Positions 9,153-20,783 of a stretch of 64,000 nucleotides of DNA are shown one piece after another; position 1 is the first letter of the stretch, and every line of letters starts with the position of its first letter. This DNA comes from G047528285 sp047528285. GTDB lineage: Bacteria; Pseudomonadota; Gammaproteobacteria; Enterobacterales; Enterobacteriaceae. The position numbers and the translations under genes are program-made. The notes under the pieces were generated by a model. The model was not told the origin of the DNA and did no database searches. It was given only the letters and a program-made list of their open reading frames with translations. The stretch is taken from positions 1,054,001 through 1,118,000 of the forward strand of contig CP180022.1 of NCBI GenBank assembly GCA_047528285.1, written 5' to 3'.

Positions 9153-10076
9153 ATGCTGAAACTTCAAAAGTTTTCCTTTGCCATGTTGCATCCGCGTTAT
9201 TGGTTCATCTGGTTTGGTTTTGGCGTGCTTTGGCTGCTAGTGCAATTGCCGTATCCGCTCTTACGCCGGATTGGTGAGCTTCTTGGGCGAATATCAAAGC
9301 TATTTCTAAAACGGCGCGTTAATATTACCCGCCGTAATCTTGAATTATGTTTTCCTGAAATGGAAAGGGCGTGTCTTGAAGATACGGTTACTAATAATTT
9401 CATCTCATTGGGAATGGGGCTTATGGAAACGGGGATGGCTTGGTTTTGGTCCGATAAACGCGTAAAACGTTGGTTTGACGTTTCCGGTCTACAGAATTTG
9501 CAGCAAGCCTGTTGCCACGGTAGGGGCGTTATAGTTATTGGAATTCATTTTATGTCTCTAGAATTTGGAGGGCGGGCCATGGGCCTTTATCAGCCAATGA
9601 TGGCTATGTATCGTCCCCATAACAATAATGTAATTGAACTTATTCAAAGTTGGGGTCGTATACGATCAAATAAAGGTATGCTCGATAGAAAAAACTTACG
9701 TGGGATGGTGCACGCTTTAAAGAAGGGAGAAATAGTATGGTTTGCGCCGGACCAGGATTATGGTCGACGGGGAAGTATTTTTGCACCGTTTTTTGCTGTT
9801 TCCCAGGCAGCTACCACCCGTGGTACTTATATCTTAGTTCGGTTGACGCAGCCTCAGTTAGTCCCAGCGACTCTGATTCGAAAGAAAGATGGGCGTGGTT
9901 ACCAGCTTTTGATTCAACCGCAACTCAGTAATTATCCGAAAGACAACGAGTTGGCTGCTACTTGTTATATTAACCGAATTGTGGAGCAGGAGATACTACG
10001 TGCACCGGAGCAATATCTTTGGTTGCATCGCCGGTTTAAAACACGACCACATGGTGAGGGGTCTCTGTATGTATAA
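9153..10076 (+). CDS. lpxP: Lipid A palmitoleoyl/lauroyl acyltransferase (LpxP-like)
   Basis: Inner-membrane enzyme adding a secondary acyl chain to Kdo2-lipid IVA. The ATG at 9153 is chosen because AGGA lies 7 bases upstream; a TTG at 9150 would add one residue. The 307 residues match E. coli LpxP (306). A single N-terminal membrane segment (residues about 15-35) follows HPRYWFIWFGFGVLW. The HX4E catalytic motif is HFMSLE near residue 132. LpxP-type rather than LpxL-type features include GLYQPMMAMYRPHNN, FAPDQDYG, APFFAV and the ending SLYV. In E. coli LpxP is cold-induced and LpxL is the housekeeping enzyme; if LpxL is absent here, this copy may have taken over. No temperature-response element can be seen. 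Confidence 0.9.
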   Translation: MLKLQKFSFAMLHPRYWFIWFGFGVLWLLVQLPYPLLRRIGELLGRISKLFLKRRVNITRRNLELCFPEMERACLEDTVTNNFISLGMGLMETGMAWFWSDKRVKRWFDVSGLQNLQQACCHGRGVIVIGIHFMSLEFGGRAMGLYQPMMAMYRPHNNNVIELIQSWGRIRSNKGMLDRKNLRGMVHALKKGEIVWFAPDQDYGRRGSIFAPFFAVSQAATTRGTYILVRLTQPQLVPATLIRKKDGRGYQLLIQPQLSNYPKDNELAATCYINRIVEQEILRAPEQYLWLHRRFKTRPHGEGSLYV

Positions 10077-12222
10077 TGTAATTTTGAGATCTATAAAGCA
10101 GATGATCATAACGGTATTCTATATTTTTTTGGAAGTCCAAGGAAGTAAAGGGTTCCAGAATTATTTAAATACAGATAGGTTATTGATGATTGGCTCGATA
10201 TAAGAACATCTAAAGATTGTTAGGTGTTTTGTTGTCATCAATATGCATAGTTTTTGCTCTAATGAATTTTTATCTTGATATTTTTTAATTTTGAATTTGT
10301 TTTCTGATATTTTATGATCAATATCACACAAAGTAGTAAATAACGATTTTAAGTGCACCTTATTTTTTATAAAAATATTAGTATATGGGTTTCTGTGTTT
10401 GTTTGTATTGATATATTTTAGATAAATATTACTATTTATAACAATTTATCAGGTATATCCATAATTAAATATTTTTTATGATTATGGATATATAACAGAC
10501 ATAAAACAACTGTGTTTTATCTAAAAGATGATAAAGATTTTGGATAAATGTTTTTAACAATAGAATAATGAAAATTAAACAGAAATATTTTTATTTAAAA
10601 TTCATTTTTAGATGATTCTTATATGTACAGAATGGTAGTCCTTATAGAATAATAAGTAGTTACTGTTTTACGGGTTTTTTAGCTAAAAGATAAAGCAATC
10701 TTATTTGTGTTATGTTGGTGCAACCTTTTTAGGTATCGAATTGATTTTATTTAACATTAATAAAGATATTTTTATGCAAGGATGGCTATTTTTAAATAAA
10801 TTAAAAGTTTTGGTTATCTTTAACTCAGATCATAACTGTCGTTTCAGTATCTAGTTTCCGTTGTGAAGTTCGTTATTTTCATAAAGTAATAATCGATGAT
10901 GAAAGCATATTTTTAGCAGAGATGGTTGTTATATTATACGGATGTTATTCGGAATTTTTTTATAGTGTAATTCTGTATAAAAACTTTAACCATCCCGCCC
11001 CCTATTCATGCATCATAGTTTTGAATCGGAATGTTGCTTGTTTTTTCTACTAAGTGCACGTGGAAACTAATTGATTAAAGGTATATTAAATGCTGCTCAA
11101 ACGCTAATTTGAAACGAAGAGTTTATGGTTAAGATATTGCTTAGGGGCCTCCTTGGTTAACCAATTTATCATTAAACACTACCATTTGATGCATAAGTTA
11201 TTTTAAATTTAATAAATTACACTTTTACTAAATCAGACTATCTGTTAACTGATGGGAATTTTCGATACACGTGCTGTATGGTGCCATAAATCTAGCGCTT
11301 CATGAATCAGTAGGAATGAGAGAGAAATTATTACTATTTATTTATCATGAATAAAAGTAATATGTGTTGAATTTTATTCATGAATATGATAATCATGATT
11401 CTTCAAGTGATGTGTTTCTTTGCGCATAGCTTTTCTTTTTGATTGTTGCTTTAATTTTACAGCATAGAACATGAAGTGAATGCTTTTATCAATCCATCTA
11501 TTTTATAGATAATATATTTATATATCCCATTTATATGATATTGGATATAATTATAGTGGAGTAATTTATTTATGTATTTAGATGGATGTTAGGTGATGTT
11601 GTATTTTTATATATTTCTATAAAAGAATAGCATTTACCTGATTTATTCAGTGATTTTACAAGCATGTTAGTACTAAAATAGACACTTGAGGATGTAGGAA
11701 TTGTTTTTAGTCAAACGCAATAAAATGGGAACATTCTATTGCGTTTGGTAGTTAAAATCTAAAATGATCATTTGCATCAGTTAGGTCATAATGCATGCAA
11801 TTGAGTTTTGAGACAACGATATTCATTATAAAATGAAATAACCATATATTTTAGCACGAAGAACTTTATTTTTAGTGCATTCATATTCAGTCGTTAACTA
11901 CATTTATTAAAATTTGTGATTTGATGTTTTTTGTCTTTCAAGAATCAAATCTGGAAAATTGTAGATTTTAAATTATTGATTTACATATTTCACCATCCGA
12001 AGCATTTAATATTATGATTAGCAACTATTTGTCTATATTTACGCAATTGTTGCCTTGATCGCTTGAAGCTAGCTATTGGTATCCAGATACTCTATTTATT
12101 GCTATTTTTAATTTTTAAATAGGGAAAATAATGCGATTCCTTTCATCATTTCTTTACATAAAGATGCTTTTTCGGCATTATCTTATCGGATAAAACTATG
12201 GTCTTTATACCAAGAGGATGCG
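10077..12222. other. Gene desert between lpxP and infA
   Basis: 2.1 kb. Two slightly GC-richer patches (about 10985-11060 and 11130-11170) may be remains of former genes or elements, but I cannot identify them. A loose sigma-70-like pair TTGAAG/GATACT with 17-base spacing is at 12063-12091, about 130 bases before infA; such pairs are frequent by chance in AT-rich DNA. Confidence 0.65.
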
Positions 12223-12441
12223 ATGTCTAAAGAAGATAATATTGAAATGCAAGGGATCGTATTGGAAACGCTTCCTAATACTATGTTCCGAGTAGAATTA
12301 GAAAACGAACATGTTGTAACCGCACATATCTCCGGTAAAATGCGTAAAAATTATATTCGTATTCTAAGGGGAGATAAAGTTACCATTGAGTTGACCCCGT
12401 ACGATCTGAGCAAGGGCCGCATTATCTTCCGCAGTCGCTGA
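12223..12441 (+). CDS. infA: Translation initiation factor IF-1
   Basis: Binds the A site of the 30S subunit during initiation, together with IF-2 and IF-3. It has 72 residues, exactly the family length, and is nearly identical to E. coli IF-1: KEDNIEMQG at the start, the OB-fold core LPNTMFRVELEN, HISGKMRKNYIRIL, and the end LSKGRIIFRSR. AAGAGGA lies 8 bases before the ATG. It stands alone with 2.1 kb and 1.7 kb deserts on either side; in E. coli it neighbours aat and clpA, neither seen here. Confidence 0.98.
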   Translation: MSKEDNIEMQGIVLETLPNTMFRVELENEHVVTAHISGKMRKNYIRILRGDKVTIELTPYDLSKGRIIFRSR

Positions 12442-13417
12442 AGATTATCTGAGTATGTTTCCAGGTCGATTTTTTAACGATGATTATAGAGATATGCAGA
12501 ATAATTTCTAAACCTGTATGTCTAGGCTAATTAAATTTTAAAATGGTCATTTTACTCAACTTTATGAAAGTTATCATTATCAGTAATCCACGTTTTAGAT
12601 CCATTATGAATTTTCGACACGGTTTGGTGTTTTGCAACTAAATAGTTCTATATATCTGTCTGTCTAATTTTGAGTTTGATTTATTAATTATATACATACC
12701 ATATATTTTTATCACTTCATATAAATATTTATATGATATGCATCATATGTAGTGATACTGATGAGTTCGTGTAATATAATATGTGGAATTATGTAATCAA
12801 TATTATATTTGTAAGTAGTGGTTGATAATATTTGAGTTGAACTTTTATTTTTTTTAAAATAAGTAAATCAGGTATATATAAAACTATTTTCGATATGGTC
12901 ATGAAAGTTTCTGAAATGTAAGAGAAATGGATACTGTACGGATAAAAACAAAAAAAAATAGTAAATTCCGTGTTATAAAAACCAGTATTGTTTGTTCTTT
13001 TATTTTTATGATTGCATAAGTACAACACGGTTTAGTTTATGTTATTTAGAATAATAAATACATAGAAGCTACAGAAATCATTAATGCTTTGAAGAAAAAG
13101 TAGCATTATTTTACGTAATGGATATATATTTTTTTTATAAATTTTTGAAGGAGTTATTTACTAAGTAAAAGATTCACTTATGAATACTATGATTATTTGT
13201 GATCATCAGTAAGATGCATTTAAATAATATATTTATTCAAATATGGTGTTAATTTATAATTAAATATCTTTAATCCATTATTTTATAATGAATCTGTATG
13301 TGAAAATATTCATGAGAAGGTGTAAAAAAGCACGGTTTTATCCGAGTTAGTTTTTTCGGTTTATATTCCACAATCAGTTTTAGAATTTTTAAAAATATAG
13401 TCATATTAGAGAATAAA

Positions 13418-13594
13418 ATGATGAATTATTTTTTGTTTCTTTCGCTTTTATTGCCATTGCTGATAACGGTATCTTTTAAAAGCTATGCTTTTTTTCCAAC
13501 CTTCCTCCTTTTAACCGTTATAAATGTCATCTTAAGTACGTGTCATACTAAGTATCATTATCCCCGCGCAGGACAGATTTCATACTTGCGTTGA
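13418..13594 (+). other. Short frame with signal-peptide-like N-terminus, unrecognised
   Basis: 58 codons starting ATG ATG. The first 25 residues have a hydrophobic core followed by SYAFF, resembling a signal peptide with an S-Y-A cleavage site. The remainder (FPTFLLLTVINVILSTCHTK, then YHYPRAGQ) is less AT-biased than neighbouring frames. There is no good ribosome-binding site. It could be the relic of a secreted protein, a small protein or chance. I do not recognise it. Confidence 0.2.
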
Positions 13595-14116
13595 AAGTAT
13601 GATTTTTATTATGCTAAGTATCTTTTAGTATTTTAAAAATATTCGTTCCATCCAAGCATCAGTAATAGTTACAGGATACTTAGAATACTAATATATTTTA
13701 TTAGAAATGTGTTTTAATTTTGTCCGGTTTTACTATATTTGTTGTACTGAATACGGATCCAGTAAGTAATAATCATTATGAGCGAAAAGAACTTCTGAGT
13801 GCCATCTAAACAAACTTTACATAATTTATTTATTTAATTTTTTGAATTAGTTTTTTATTTTTGATAAAAACGCCATATGTGGTTGGGAGATAGAAAACAT
13901 TAATTTTTGTGCGTTGCCAAGATTTCTCTTCACTGAAGACAGCGAATTTCTTAGCATATGCTCAGATAGCTATCTATTTTGCCAAGGATATCTTCTACCT
14001 GTATAGAAGGTTGGATCATCTTTATTTTAAAAGCACCTCTACATTTAAGTAGAGATCTGTTACATTAAAATGGGTATTTTAAATTCTTTTTAAGAATTTG
14101 TTAAAGCGAAAACTGG

Positions 14117-14135
14117 CGGCTGTTTGAAACAGCCG
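14117..14135 (-). terminator. Terminator-like hairpin after opgH
   Basis: CGGCTGTT (14117-14124) pairs with AACAGCCG (14128-14135) around TGA. It lies 16 bases past the opgH stop; reading the minus strand, CCAGTTTTC follows the stem. This probably ends the opgGH transcript. Confidence 0.55.
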
Positions 14136-14151
14136 GATTGATGATAAGTTT

Positions 14152-16698
14152 TTAGTGCCGTTTGGAAACAGTAAAATTGCGCCAAGCAATTAGTTGTTCC
14201 GGTTGAGACCATAAATGTAAGTGTAGCCTGGAGAGTATAACTGGATCGTTTAACAGGGCTAGGAGCTTGTCGGGATGAAGTTTTTCTGGCCCCAAGGTCA
14301 AGGCTGCAGTGAGATCCTCTTGTCGGTTACGGTCAAGGATCTTCGATACCCCGTGGCGGGAAGTTGCCATTCCTACAGCTAGCGCATTATAGGTCGGATC
14401 CACTACCGAACATCGAAAGCCATCGAGCAGTATACGTGCTTTATTGCGTTGCAGATAAGTCTTTGTAGCTACTAGCTCTTTTGGTGGTGAATATTCTTCG
14501 GGAATAAGAAACAAACCGGCGCGCTGATATTTTAAGCCGAGACCTGCTCTGCTAGTATAAACAGACAGCAATGGTGCAAAGATAAGCGATACGATGATTG
14601 GAGAGAGCCACCATAGAAATCGCCAATTTAGCCAGGCTATGCCGCCTGCCCAGAGCAAACCAAGAAACATTTGCGTACCATGACGTTTTAATGATTCACT
14701 CCAGGGTGTCGCGTCATCATTGCGCTGTGGAGAATGCCACTCTACCGACCAGCCAAGGAAGGCACTGACCACAAATAGTGTATGAAATAGCATTTTAATC
14801 GGCGTTAATAGCATAGATAACAATATTTCTAGCAACATCGAAATAGTAACTCGTGTTACCCCGCCAAATTCCCGTGCACCTTTGGTGATAATAAGGATTA
14901 AACCAAGCAGTTTTGGAAGAAACAAAAGCACTAGTGTGGTTGAAAATAAGGTGATTGCTAGTTCTGGATGCCACTGGGGCCATATTGGGAATAGTTGGCG
15001 TGGCTGCAAAAAGTATTGTGGTTCTATCAGAGTATGCACCACCTGTAAGGTAGTCGATAGTGCTAAAAATATAAACCAAATAGGTGCTGATAAATAGGAC
15101 ATGACGCCGGTTAGGAATACTGCGCGATGTACAGGATGCATTCCTCTTACAAAAAATAGTTTTAAATTCATTAAGTTACCATGACACCATCGACGATCAC
15201 GCTTAAGCTCATCAAGGAGATTTGGCGGAAGCTCCTCATAGCTTCCAGGTAAATCGTAGGCTACCCATACCCCCCAGCCTGCTCGGCGCATCAATGCTGC
15301 TTCTACGAAATCATGGGATAGAATAGATCCAGCGAAAGATCCTACGCCAGGCAAGGGCGCTAGTGCGCAATGTTTAATGAATGGTTCGATACGAATAATG
15401 GCGTTATGGCCCCAATAATGGGATTCTCCTAACTGCCAGAAATGCAAGCCGGCTGTAAATAACAGCCCATAGACGCGATTGGCAAACTGCTGGCAACGTG
15501 CGTATAGCGTGTCCATTCCAGACGCTTTCGGCGCGCTTTGGATAATACCCGCACGTGGGTTGGCTTCCATCAACCATACCAGATTGATCAAGCATTCGCC
15601 ACTCATGACGCTGTCGGCGTCAAGAATTATCATATAAGAGTACTGTTTACCCCAGCGTCGGCAGAAATCATCGATATTACCGCTTTTTCTTTTCACCCTG
15701 CGGCGGCGACGGCGATAGAAAATACGCCCCGTGCCACAGGTTTCTTCACATAGTTCCATCCATGCTTTCTGTTCTGCAACGCAGAGATCCGGATTAAAAC
15801 TGTCACTGAGTATATAGATGTCAAAGTGTTCTATCTGGCCGGTTGCGTCGACGGATTCATAAGTTGCGCGGAGGCCAGCGAATACTCGCTCTACGTTTTC
15901 ATTACAAATAGGCATAATAAGTGCAGTTCGATGTGCAGGATTAATCGATGCCTTTCCGGCAGTATTGGCAGAGATGCTGTATTTATCATGGCTAATTAAT
16001 AGTTGCCAAAAGCCCATTAGCCCGGTCCAAAAACAGGCCGACATCCAGCAGAAAAGGATGGCGAACAAGAAAAGAATCCCGCTTTGTAATATATAAGGCA
16101 GCACTCGTAGCAGTGATTGCAGAAAGTCTTGGTGAAGAATTATATCTATTGGATCGATCAGCGCCCACCCCTTGTAAGGCAGAATGGTTTTCATATACCA
16201 GGTAGCAATAGCTGTCTGAAATAACATTAGCGTTAGCAAAATATAACGCCGGACGATGCCAACGATACGCCATTTTTTGCCTTTATATCCAGCTATTTCC
16301 TGCTTATGGTGCAATGCGCTGGATTTGGTTTTCCGCATATTCCAGAGGCATCCCAGAGGATTGCCAAACCAGGGTTCAGGAAACATGCTGGTACGGTTGA
16401 TGGCTGGCATTGCTTTTATAGCTGTATGCCCGCGGCTGTCTTGTATCAACAAATCAGGGTGCTGCGCTGTTTGCGGCCAAGCCATATGCAAACGACTTTT
16501 GACCGAACGTAAGGCCGTATTTTCTGCAGAAAGAGCTGTGCTACAGGATGACTCAGTTCCAAGCTCTAAAGCATAATGCACGGCATCAGGCGAGTTATTA
16601 TTTTGTCTGCGCAGTGTATTGCACAGGCCGATTTTTTGCTCAGCGGTAAGCGGCAATGCCTCGACATAGTTGATGTTAGTTGAGGTGAATTTATTCAT
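14152..16698 (-). CDS. opgH: Glucans biosynthesis glucosyltransferase OpgH (MdoH)
   Basis: Inner-membrane GT2-family enzyme that polymerises glucose from UDP-glucose into the beta-1,2 backbone of osmoregulated periplasmic glucans and exports it. It has 848 residues against 847 in E. coli, so it is full length. The cytoplasmic catalytic domain carries the GT2 acid motif in YMIILDADSVMSGE near residue 355, the acceptor block SHDFVEAALMRRAGW and the RDRRWCHGNLMN motif. Several membrane segments lie at about 145-235 and in the C-terminal third. The start overlaps the opgG stop region by 8 bases, as in a translationally coupled operon. In E. coli OpgH also acts as a nutrient-dependent inhibitor of FtsZ, one possible reason for its retention here (inference). 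Confidence 0.96.
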   Translation of the reverse strand: MNKFTSTNINYVEALPLTAEQKIGLCNTLRRQNNNSPDAVHYALELGTESSCSTALSAENTALRSVKSRLHMAWPQTAQHPDLLIQDSRGHTAIKAMPAINRTSMFPEPWFGNPLGCLWNMRKTKSSALHHKQEIAGYKGKKWRIVGIVRRYILLTLMLFQTAIATWYMKTILPYKGWALIDPIDIILHQDFLQSLLRVLPYILQSGILFLFAILFCWMSACFWTGLMGFWQLLISHDKYSISANTAGKASINPAHRTALIMPICNENVERVFAGLRATYESVDATGQIEHFDIYILSDSFNPDLCVAEQKAWMELCEETCGTGRIFYRRRRRRVKRKSGNIDDFCRRWGKQYSYMIILDADSVMSGECLINLVWLMEANPRAGIIQSAPKASGMDTLYARCQQFANRVYGLLFTAGLHFWQLGESHYWGHNAIIRIEPFIKHCALAPLPGVGSFAGSILSHDFVEAALMRRAGWGVWVAYDLPGSYEELPPNLLDELKRDRRWCHGNLMNLKLFFVRGMHPVHRAVFLTGVMSYLSAPIWFIFLALSTTLQVVHTLIEPQYFLQPRQLFPIWPQWHPELAITLFSTTLVLLFLPKLLGLILIITKGAREFGGVTRVTISMLLEILLSMLLTPIKMLFHTLFVVSAFLGWSVEWHSPQRNDDATPWSESLKRHGTQMFLGLLWAGGIAWLNWRFLWWLSPIIVSLIFAPLLSVYTSRAGLGLKYQRAGLFLIPEEYSPPKELVATKTYLQRNKARILLDGFRCSVVDPTYNALAVGMATSRHGVSKILDRNRQEDLTAALTLGPEKLHPDKLLALLNDPVILSRLHLHLWSQPEQLIAWRNFTVSKRH

Positions 16699-18265
16699 TG
16701 GTAGTCAGCAGATAGCTCCAGGTTTCGGTTAATATCTTATTTTTGGTCACCAGTCCGGCATGCAACTCAGTAGGGTGCTTGGTATCTTTTAGCTTAATAC
16801 GCAGGGTGGTCAGACGCCAGATCTGGGTTATAGGATTGAATTGGATGCTGTTTTCAATCGCGTTAGGATTTTTATTCCCGCTAATCAGGGAAGAGACTAG
16901 TGCAGTCGGGCAACCCGCTTTCGGCGGTTTGCCAACAAAATTCACTAGAAAAGTAGTAGTGACGTCTATCTGATGTGTTAGCAAGATATCTTTGATATCA
17001 CTCGTAAAATGCAGGGTCTGTTTTACATAGGCAAAATCTGATGAATGGATCGCATTTTTATCGCATGAAAAGTGTAGCCAATAGGCGAGTTTCGGATGAT
17101 AACTAGGATTTAGTGATTTCTCTGGCGTCCAGAACGCAATTATATTGTCGTTTGTTTCATCGTTGGTTGGAATTTCCACCAGTTCGACATATTCTTCCAC
17201 CCAGTCCCACCTGGGATTCACAAAGCCATTTGGGTGTAGATCGTAACGATTATCAAGTTCCTGATACTGAAAAAAATCACGCTCGTGTTGCAGACGATTG
17301 AAAATTTTCGGGTTTTCAATTTGAAAAATGCTTATCGATAAATGACGAGGATTATTCAAGGGACGCCAGATCCATTTAACATTGCTGACTTGAATCGAGA
17401 AACCATTTGAATTATGCAACGTGGGACGGAAATTTATCGTCATTGCAGGTTGATTAGGTCTGAATAAAAATATGCTAGTAAGTAGTGCCAGGTCAAGTTT
17501 TTTGACATTATCACGGAGATAAATGTGAGATGGGATATCGATATTTATATCGTGCCCAAGATAGATAACGAAACGATAAAAACCGGTGGTACAAGGGAAA
17601 TAATCGAGCAATGCATATAGCACAAGTTGCTTGTCATTGGCCCGGGGACTCTCAATCCAGAATTCACGCAAACTCGGAAACTCTTTTCCAGATGCCGGTG
17701 TATTATCTATTGCTAGTTCGTAGGTAGAAAATTCGCAATCCGGATTTTTTCCGATGGCACGAAAATAGCTGGCGTCTAGCATACTGACTATTTCATCGTT
17801 TTTATTAATTTTATTAACATGATAGAGAATTTTAAATCCAGCAAAACCGAGATTTTTTATTGTATCGATATCATGATTAAGAAAAACAAAGTAAAACATA
17901 TTTGATGAATATTTAACTTCATTAACGGCGGTTGCTGTCACTTCATTAATTTTTATTGCTTGATAAAAATATATTTTCGGATGATAGAAGAAGATTTTGA
18001 ATGAGGTCGATAAATTCTTCCATAGTGTTTTATCTTGATTGAATTGAATTTGCTGATATTCAGCAAATTTTATTTCATGTAATTGCGAAGATAGCTTGCT
18101 TTTTGGAACTTCATGATTTTTGACAGCTAGTACATGGGCTTTCTTAGCCAGAACATTAATAAACAATGTCCATGATAGAAAATCATGGAGGGTCAAAAAA
18201 ACCATGATTTTTAGCCAATGGAGACTTGCTTTGGGTGATTTAACAAAAACTTTAGTATTTTGCAC
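16691..18265 (-). CDS. opgG: Glucans biosynthesis protein G (OpgG/MdoG)
   Basis: Periplasmic protein needed to branch and mature the glucan chains made by OpgH. It has 524 residues (E. coli 511). The start is GTG at 18265, with AGGGGG just upstream; an ATG two bases earlier is out of frame. Conserved blocks: EYQQIQFN, KINEVTATAV, GFAGFKILY, NDEIVSMLDASYFR, EFWIESP, YLRDNV, FRPNQPA, WIWRPLNNP, RYDLHP, ELVEIPTNDETNDNI. It is clearly more diverged from E. coli than neighbouring genes, especially in the N-terminal third. The signal peptide is altered: where E. coli has SSWA before FSID, this protein has LSWT before LFIN, so the usual Ala at the cleavage site is lost. It may remain anchored or be cut elsewhere. 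Confidence 0.93.
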   Translation of the reverse strand: MQNTKVFVKSPKASLHWLKIMVFLTLHDFLSWTLFINVLAKKAHVLAVKNHEVPKSKLSSQLHEIKFAEYQQIQFNQDKTLWKNLSTSFKIFFYHPKIYFYQAIKINEVTATAVNEVKYSSNMFYFVFLNHDIDTIKNLGFAGFKILYHVNKINKNDEIVSMLDASYFRAIGKNPDCEFSTYELAIDNTPASGKEFPSLREFWIESPRANDKQLVLYALLDYFPCTTGFYRFVIYLGHDINIDIPSHIYLRDNVKKLDLALLTSIFLFRPNQPAMTINFRPTLHNSNGFSIQVSNVKWIWRPLNNPRHLSISIFQIENPKIFNRLQHERDFFQYQELDNRYDLHPNGFVNPRWDWVEEYVELVEIPTNDETNDNIIAFWTPEKSLNPSYHPKLAYWLHFSCDKNAIHSSDFAYVKQTLHFTSDIKDILLTHQIDVTTTFLVNFVGKPPKAGCPTALVSSLISGNKNPNAIENSIQFNPITQIWRLTTLRIKLKDTKHPTELHAGLVTKNKILTETWSYLLTTNE

Positions 18266-19911
18266 ATCTTCCCCCTCTGTGTGTGCTCTCTATCGTTTAG
18301 ATTAATCTATATTATCAAAATAATTTATATAACAAGATGGTACAGGAATGGTTACTTTTATTCCTCTTCTCAGCACTCGGTATATTAATAGTTTGAAAAA
18401 ATCGACTCTTCGAGTGAGAAAGATAGTCTCCAAAAGAAAAAGACAATAGTTACGAACTAAGCTTGATTTTACCTGAGGTATCTAGCGGTGGTAATGCTTT
18501 TTTTTTAACTAATTATAAGAAAAGCAGAATTTAAATTCTGATAAAATAAAATATTATCTGTTTCATAGAAACCAGATATTGAAATCACATTAGTGATCTG
18601 ATCTAACAATTATCTAAAAAATCGATTTATTCAATAAAGTTTCTGGAGTATTAAATCTCTTTTTAAGTTATTATAAAATCCTGTGCATTAGCACTAAATC
18701 ATGGTTGTATTGCAGCGCAATAGTTTGAATTAGAGATGGCTATTTGATGGCTTTGATGGCAAGTTATGACGGTCGGAATGCGATGGTAATGTGGCTATTA
18801 AGAATAATATATTATTAAATATAAATGGGAACATGATGATATGGAGATCATCAAAATATCGATACGCATTATTTAAGCAAATAGTCTAAAATAGATGGAT
18901 AAGAAAACAGGTAATTAAGTGTTAACGCATAGCCCTCAGGCTACCGCTTTGATAAGCAAAAAGTTTCTCGTGCGTCTGGATAAACATTGAAGGGAATATT
19001 GCGAGATTCTAGACATATTCTGGCAAAAATTTTTATTGAAATTAATATTTTGAAGTAGTTCAGGAGCATTATTGTAACAGAGATGTTTTCTATTAAATCT
19101 TTTTACGCTGATAAAAACAACAGCAATGATGTGGGATGATTTTTTAGGTTGTGTAGATGTTATACAGCATACTTAACAGGTGTAACTCGGTTAAGCATCT
19201 TGATTATCACCATCAATGAATCTATCCGCATTGCATTATAGTTATGTAAAATTAGATGATCGTAAGAAGTGTTATGATTTAGGAGTAATAGCCGATTTAA
19301 TTACTGTACCTGTTTTATATAACCCACTCTTTTTTTTAAATATCGTGATTGCAGCTTAGTTACTGATTTCGAATATCGCAGTTATTTTTATGTTCTATTG
19401 TGTTGCAATATTGAATTTAAAAATTATTTTCCTTAACTATCTGTAATAACTTTCTGAGCAGAAAAAGTTTAAATAACGCATTGATATTTTATCAGTTTAA
19501 AAATTGACTCAAAAATTTTAGTTAAGGATGGGAGAGAAAGAGAAAAAAGGGGTTATATAATCGGGATTATCGGAATGGATATATTTGGTGTAGTCGATGG
19601 TTGGTATAGCCTATTTAGGCGAAGTTTTCTCTGTCCATACGGAATTTTGATTGTATAATCGATGCTCATATATTCAGAAAATAGTGCTGTTTAAGAGATG
19701 TATTATCAGTTGGTTAAAGAGATAATTAAAACTTTTTGCTATGAAGACAAGATGTTAAAATAATAGTAGTCATCTGAGCTTATGATTAGATATAAGCTTG
19801 ATTTTTGAATAACGCTAATTATTATATATATATGGATTTTCGTGTCTTAAAAAATTTATAAATTAGCTATGTGTCAATCATGTAGAAGGCTATTCTAAAT
19901 TTAATGAAGCT

Positions 19912-19935
19912 GCTAAAATTTTTAGCCTTTTTTAT
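19912..19935 (+). terminator. Orphan terminator-like palindrome
   Basis: GCTAAAATTTTTAGC (19912-19926) folds back on itself and is followed by CTTTTTTATA. No gene lies upstream on this strand. It may be the terminator of a lost gene, or chance in AT-rich DNA. Confidence 0.25.
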
Positions 19936-20783
19936 ATTTCACTGCCCATTCCAACAAATAAAATAAGTCTGATGTATTTATGCAAGTAAAAGCATACAAT
20001 TACCCGGAAAAGGTTTTTTGTACTACATATAAAATTATTATGAATTTGCTTTATAACAAATAACAACGTCAGCATTAAACGCACTTATTCTATTTATAAT
20101 TGGATTTGATAATAATTTTAATTATATCAAAACAATATGTTAGTTTCTGTCTAATATGCGTAATACCCCCCATACTCCAGTGAACCACATTGTCGTGTTG
20201 AGGATATTTTTATTTATGTTCAGCTTCATTTTTAATCTTGAAAATAAAGCTGAAATATTCTTATATACTCTCTATAGAGATAGGGTTAAGTAACTAAGAT
20301 CAAATGACGATTATATCAAACTTTATTTATTTCACCACAATGAGGAAAAATCACATCATTTTTTTATAATGCAGTTTAAAGATAAGAAAGATATTTCATT
20401 AATGCATTTAAGTCACAAGCAAGATCGAAATACAGTTAAAAGAACTGATTTAGATAGAGATATTTGTCTTATTTACTAATTAATATGTAGATCTCTAATG
20501 ATGGGAAGCTAAAATGGTTCCTTTTCGATCATTTTTATAGTGTTTTGTATGCTAGTCCAAAACCTGGAAATATTATTACAATTTTTACTTGCCAATGTAC
20601 CGTAAGTCATTCGCTCTACCTAAACGATAAAGGAAAAAATATTGGCTTACTTAATACATTGCAGAAAATGACAATGGTGGTTCATTGGGGTTAGTACTTT
20701 TTGGACCTATGTCTGGTGTGTAGTTCAAGGTTAGCAAATTAATTAACGTCGATGTGTTAATGGTATCTTTTTCATTTAATAAA

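Larger units (their letters stand above)
12442..14151. other. Gene desert between infA and opgH
   Basis: 1.7 kb, AT-rich. It contains a 58-codon frame with a signal-peptide-like N-terminus (13418-13594) and the opgH terminator (14117-14135). Nothing else can be assigned. Confidence 0.7.
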
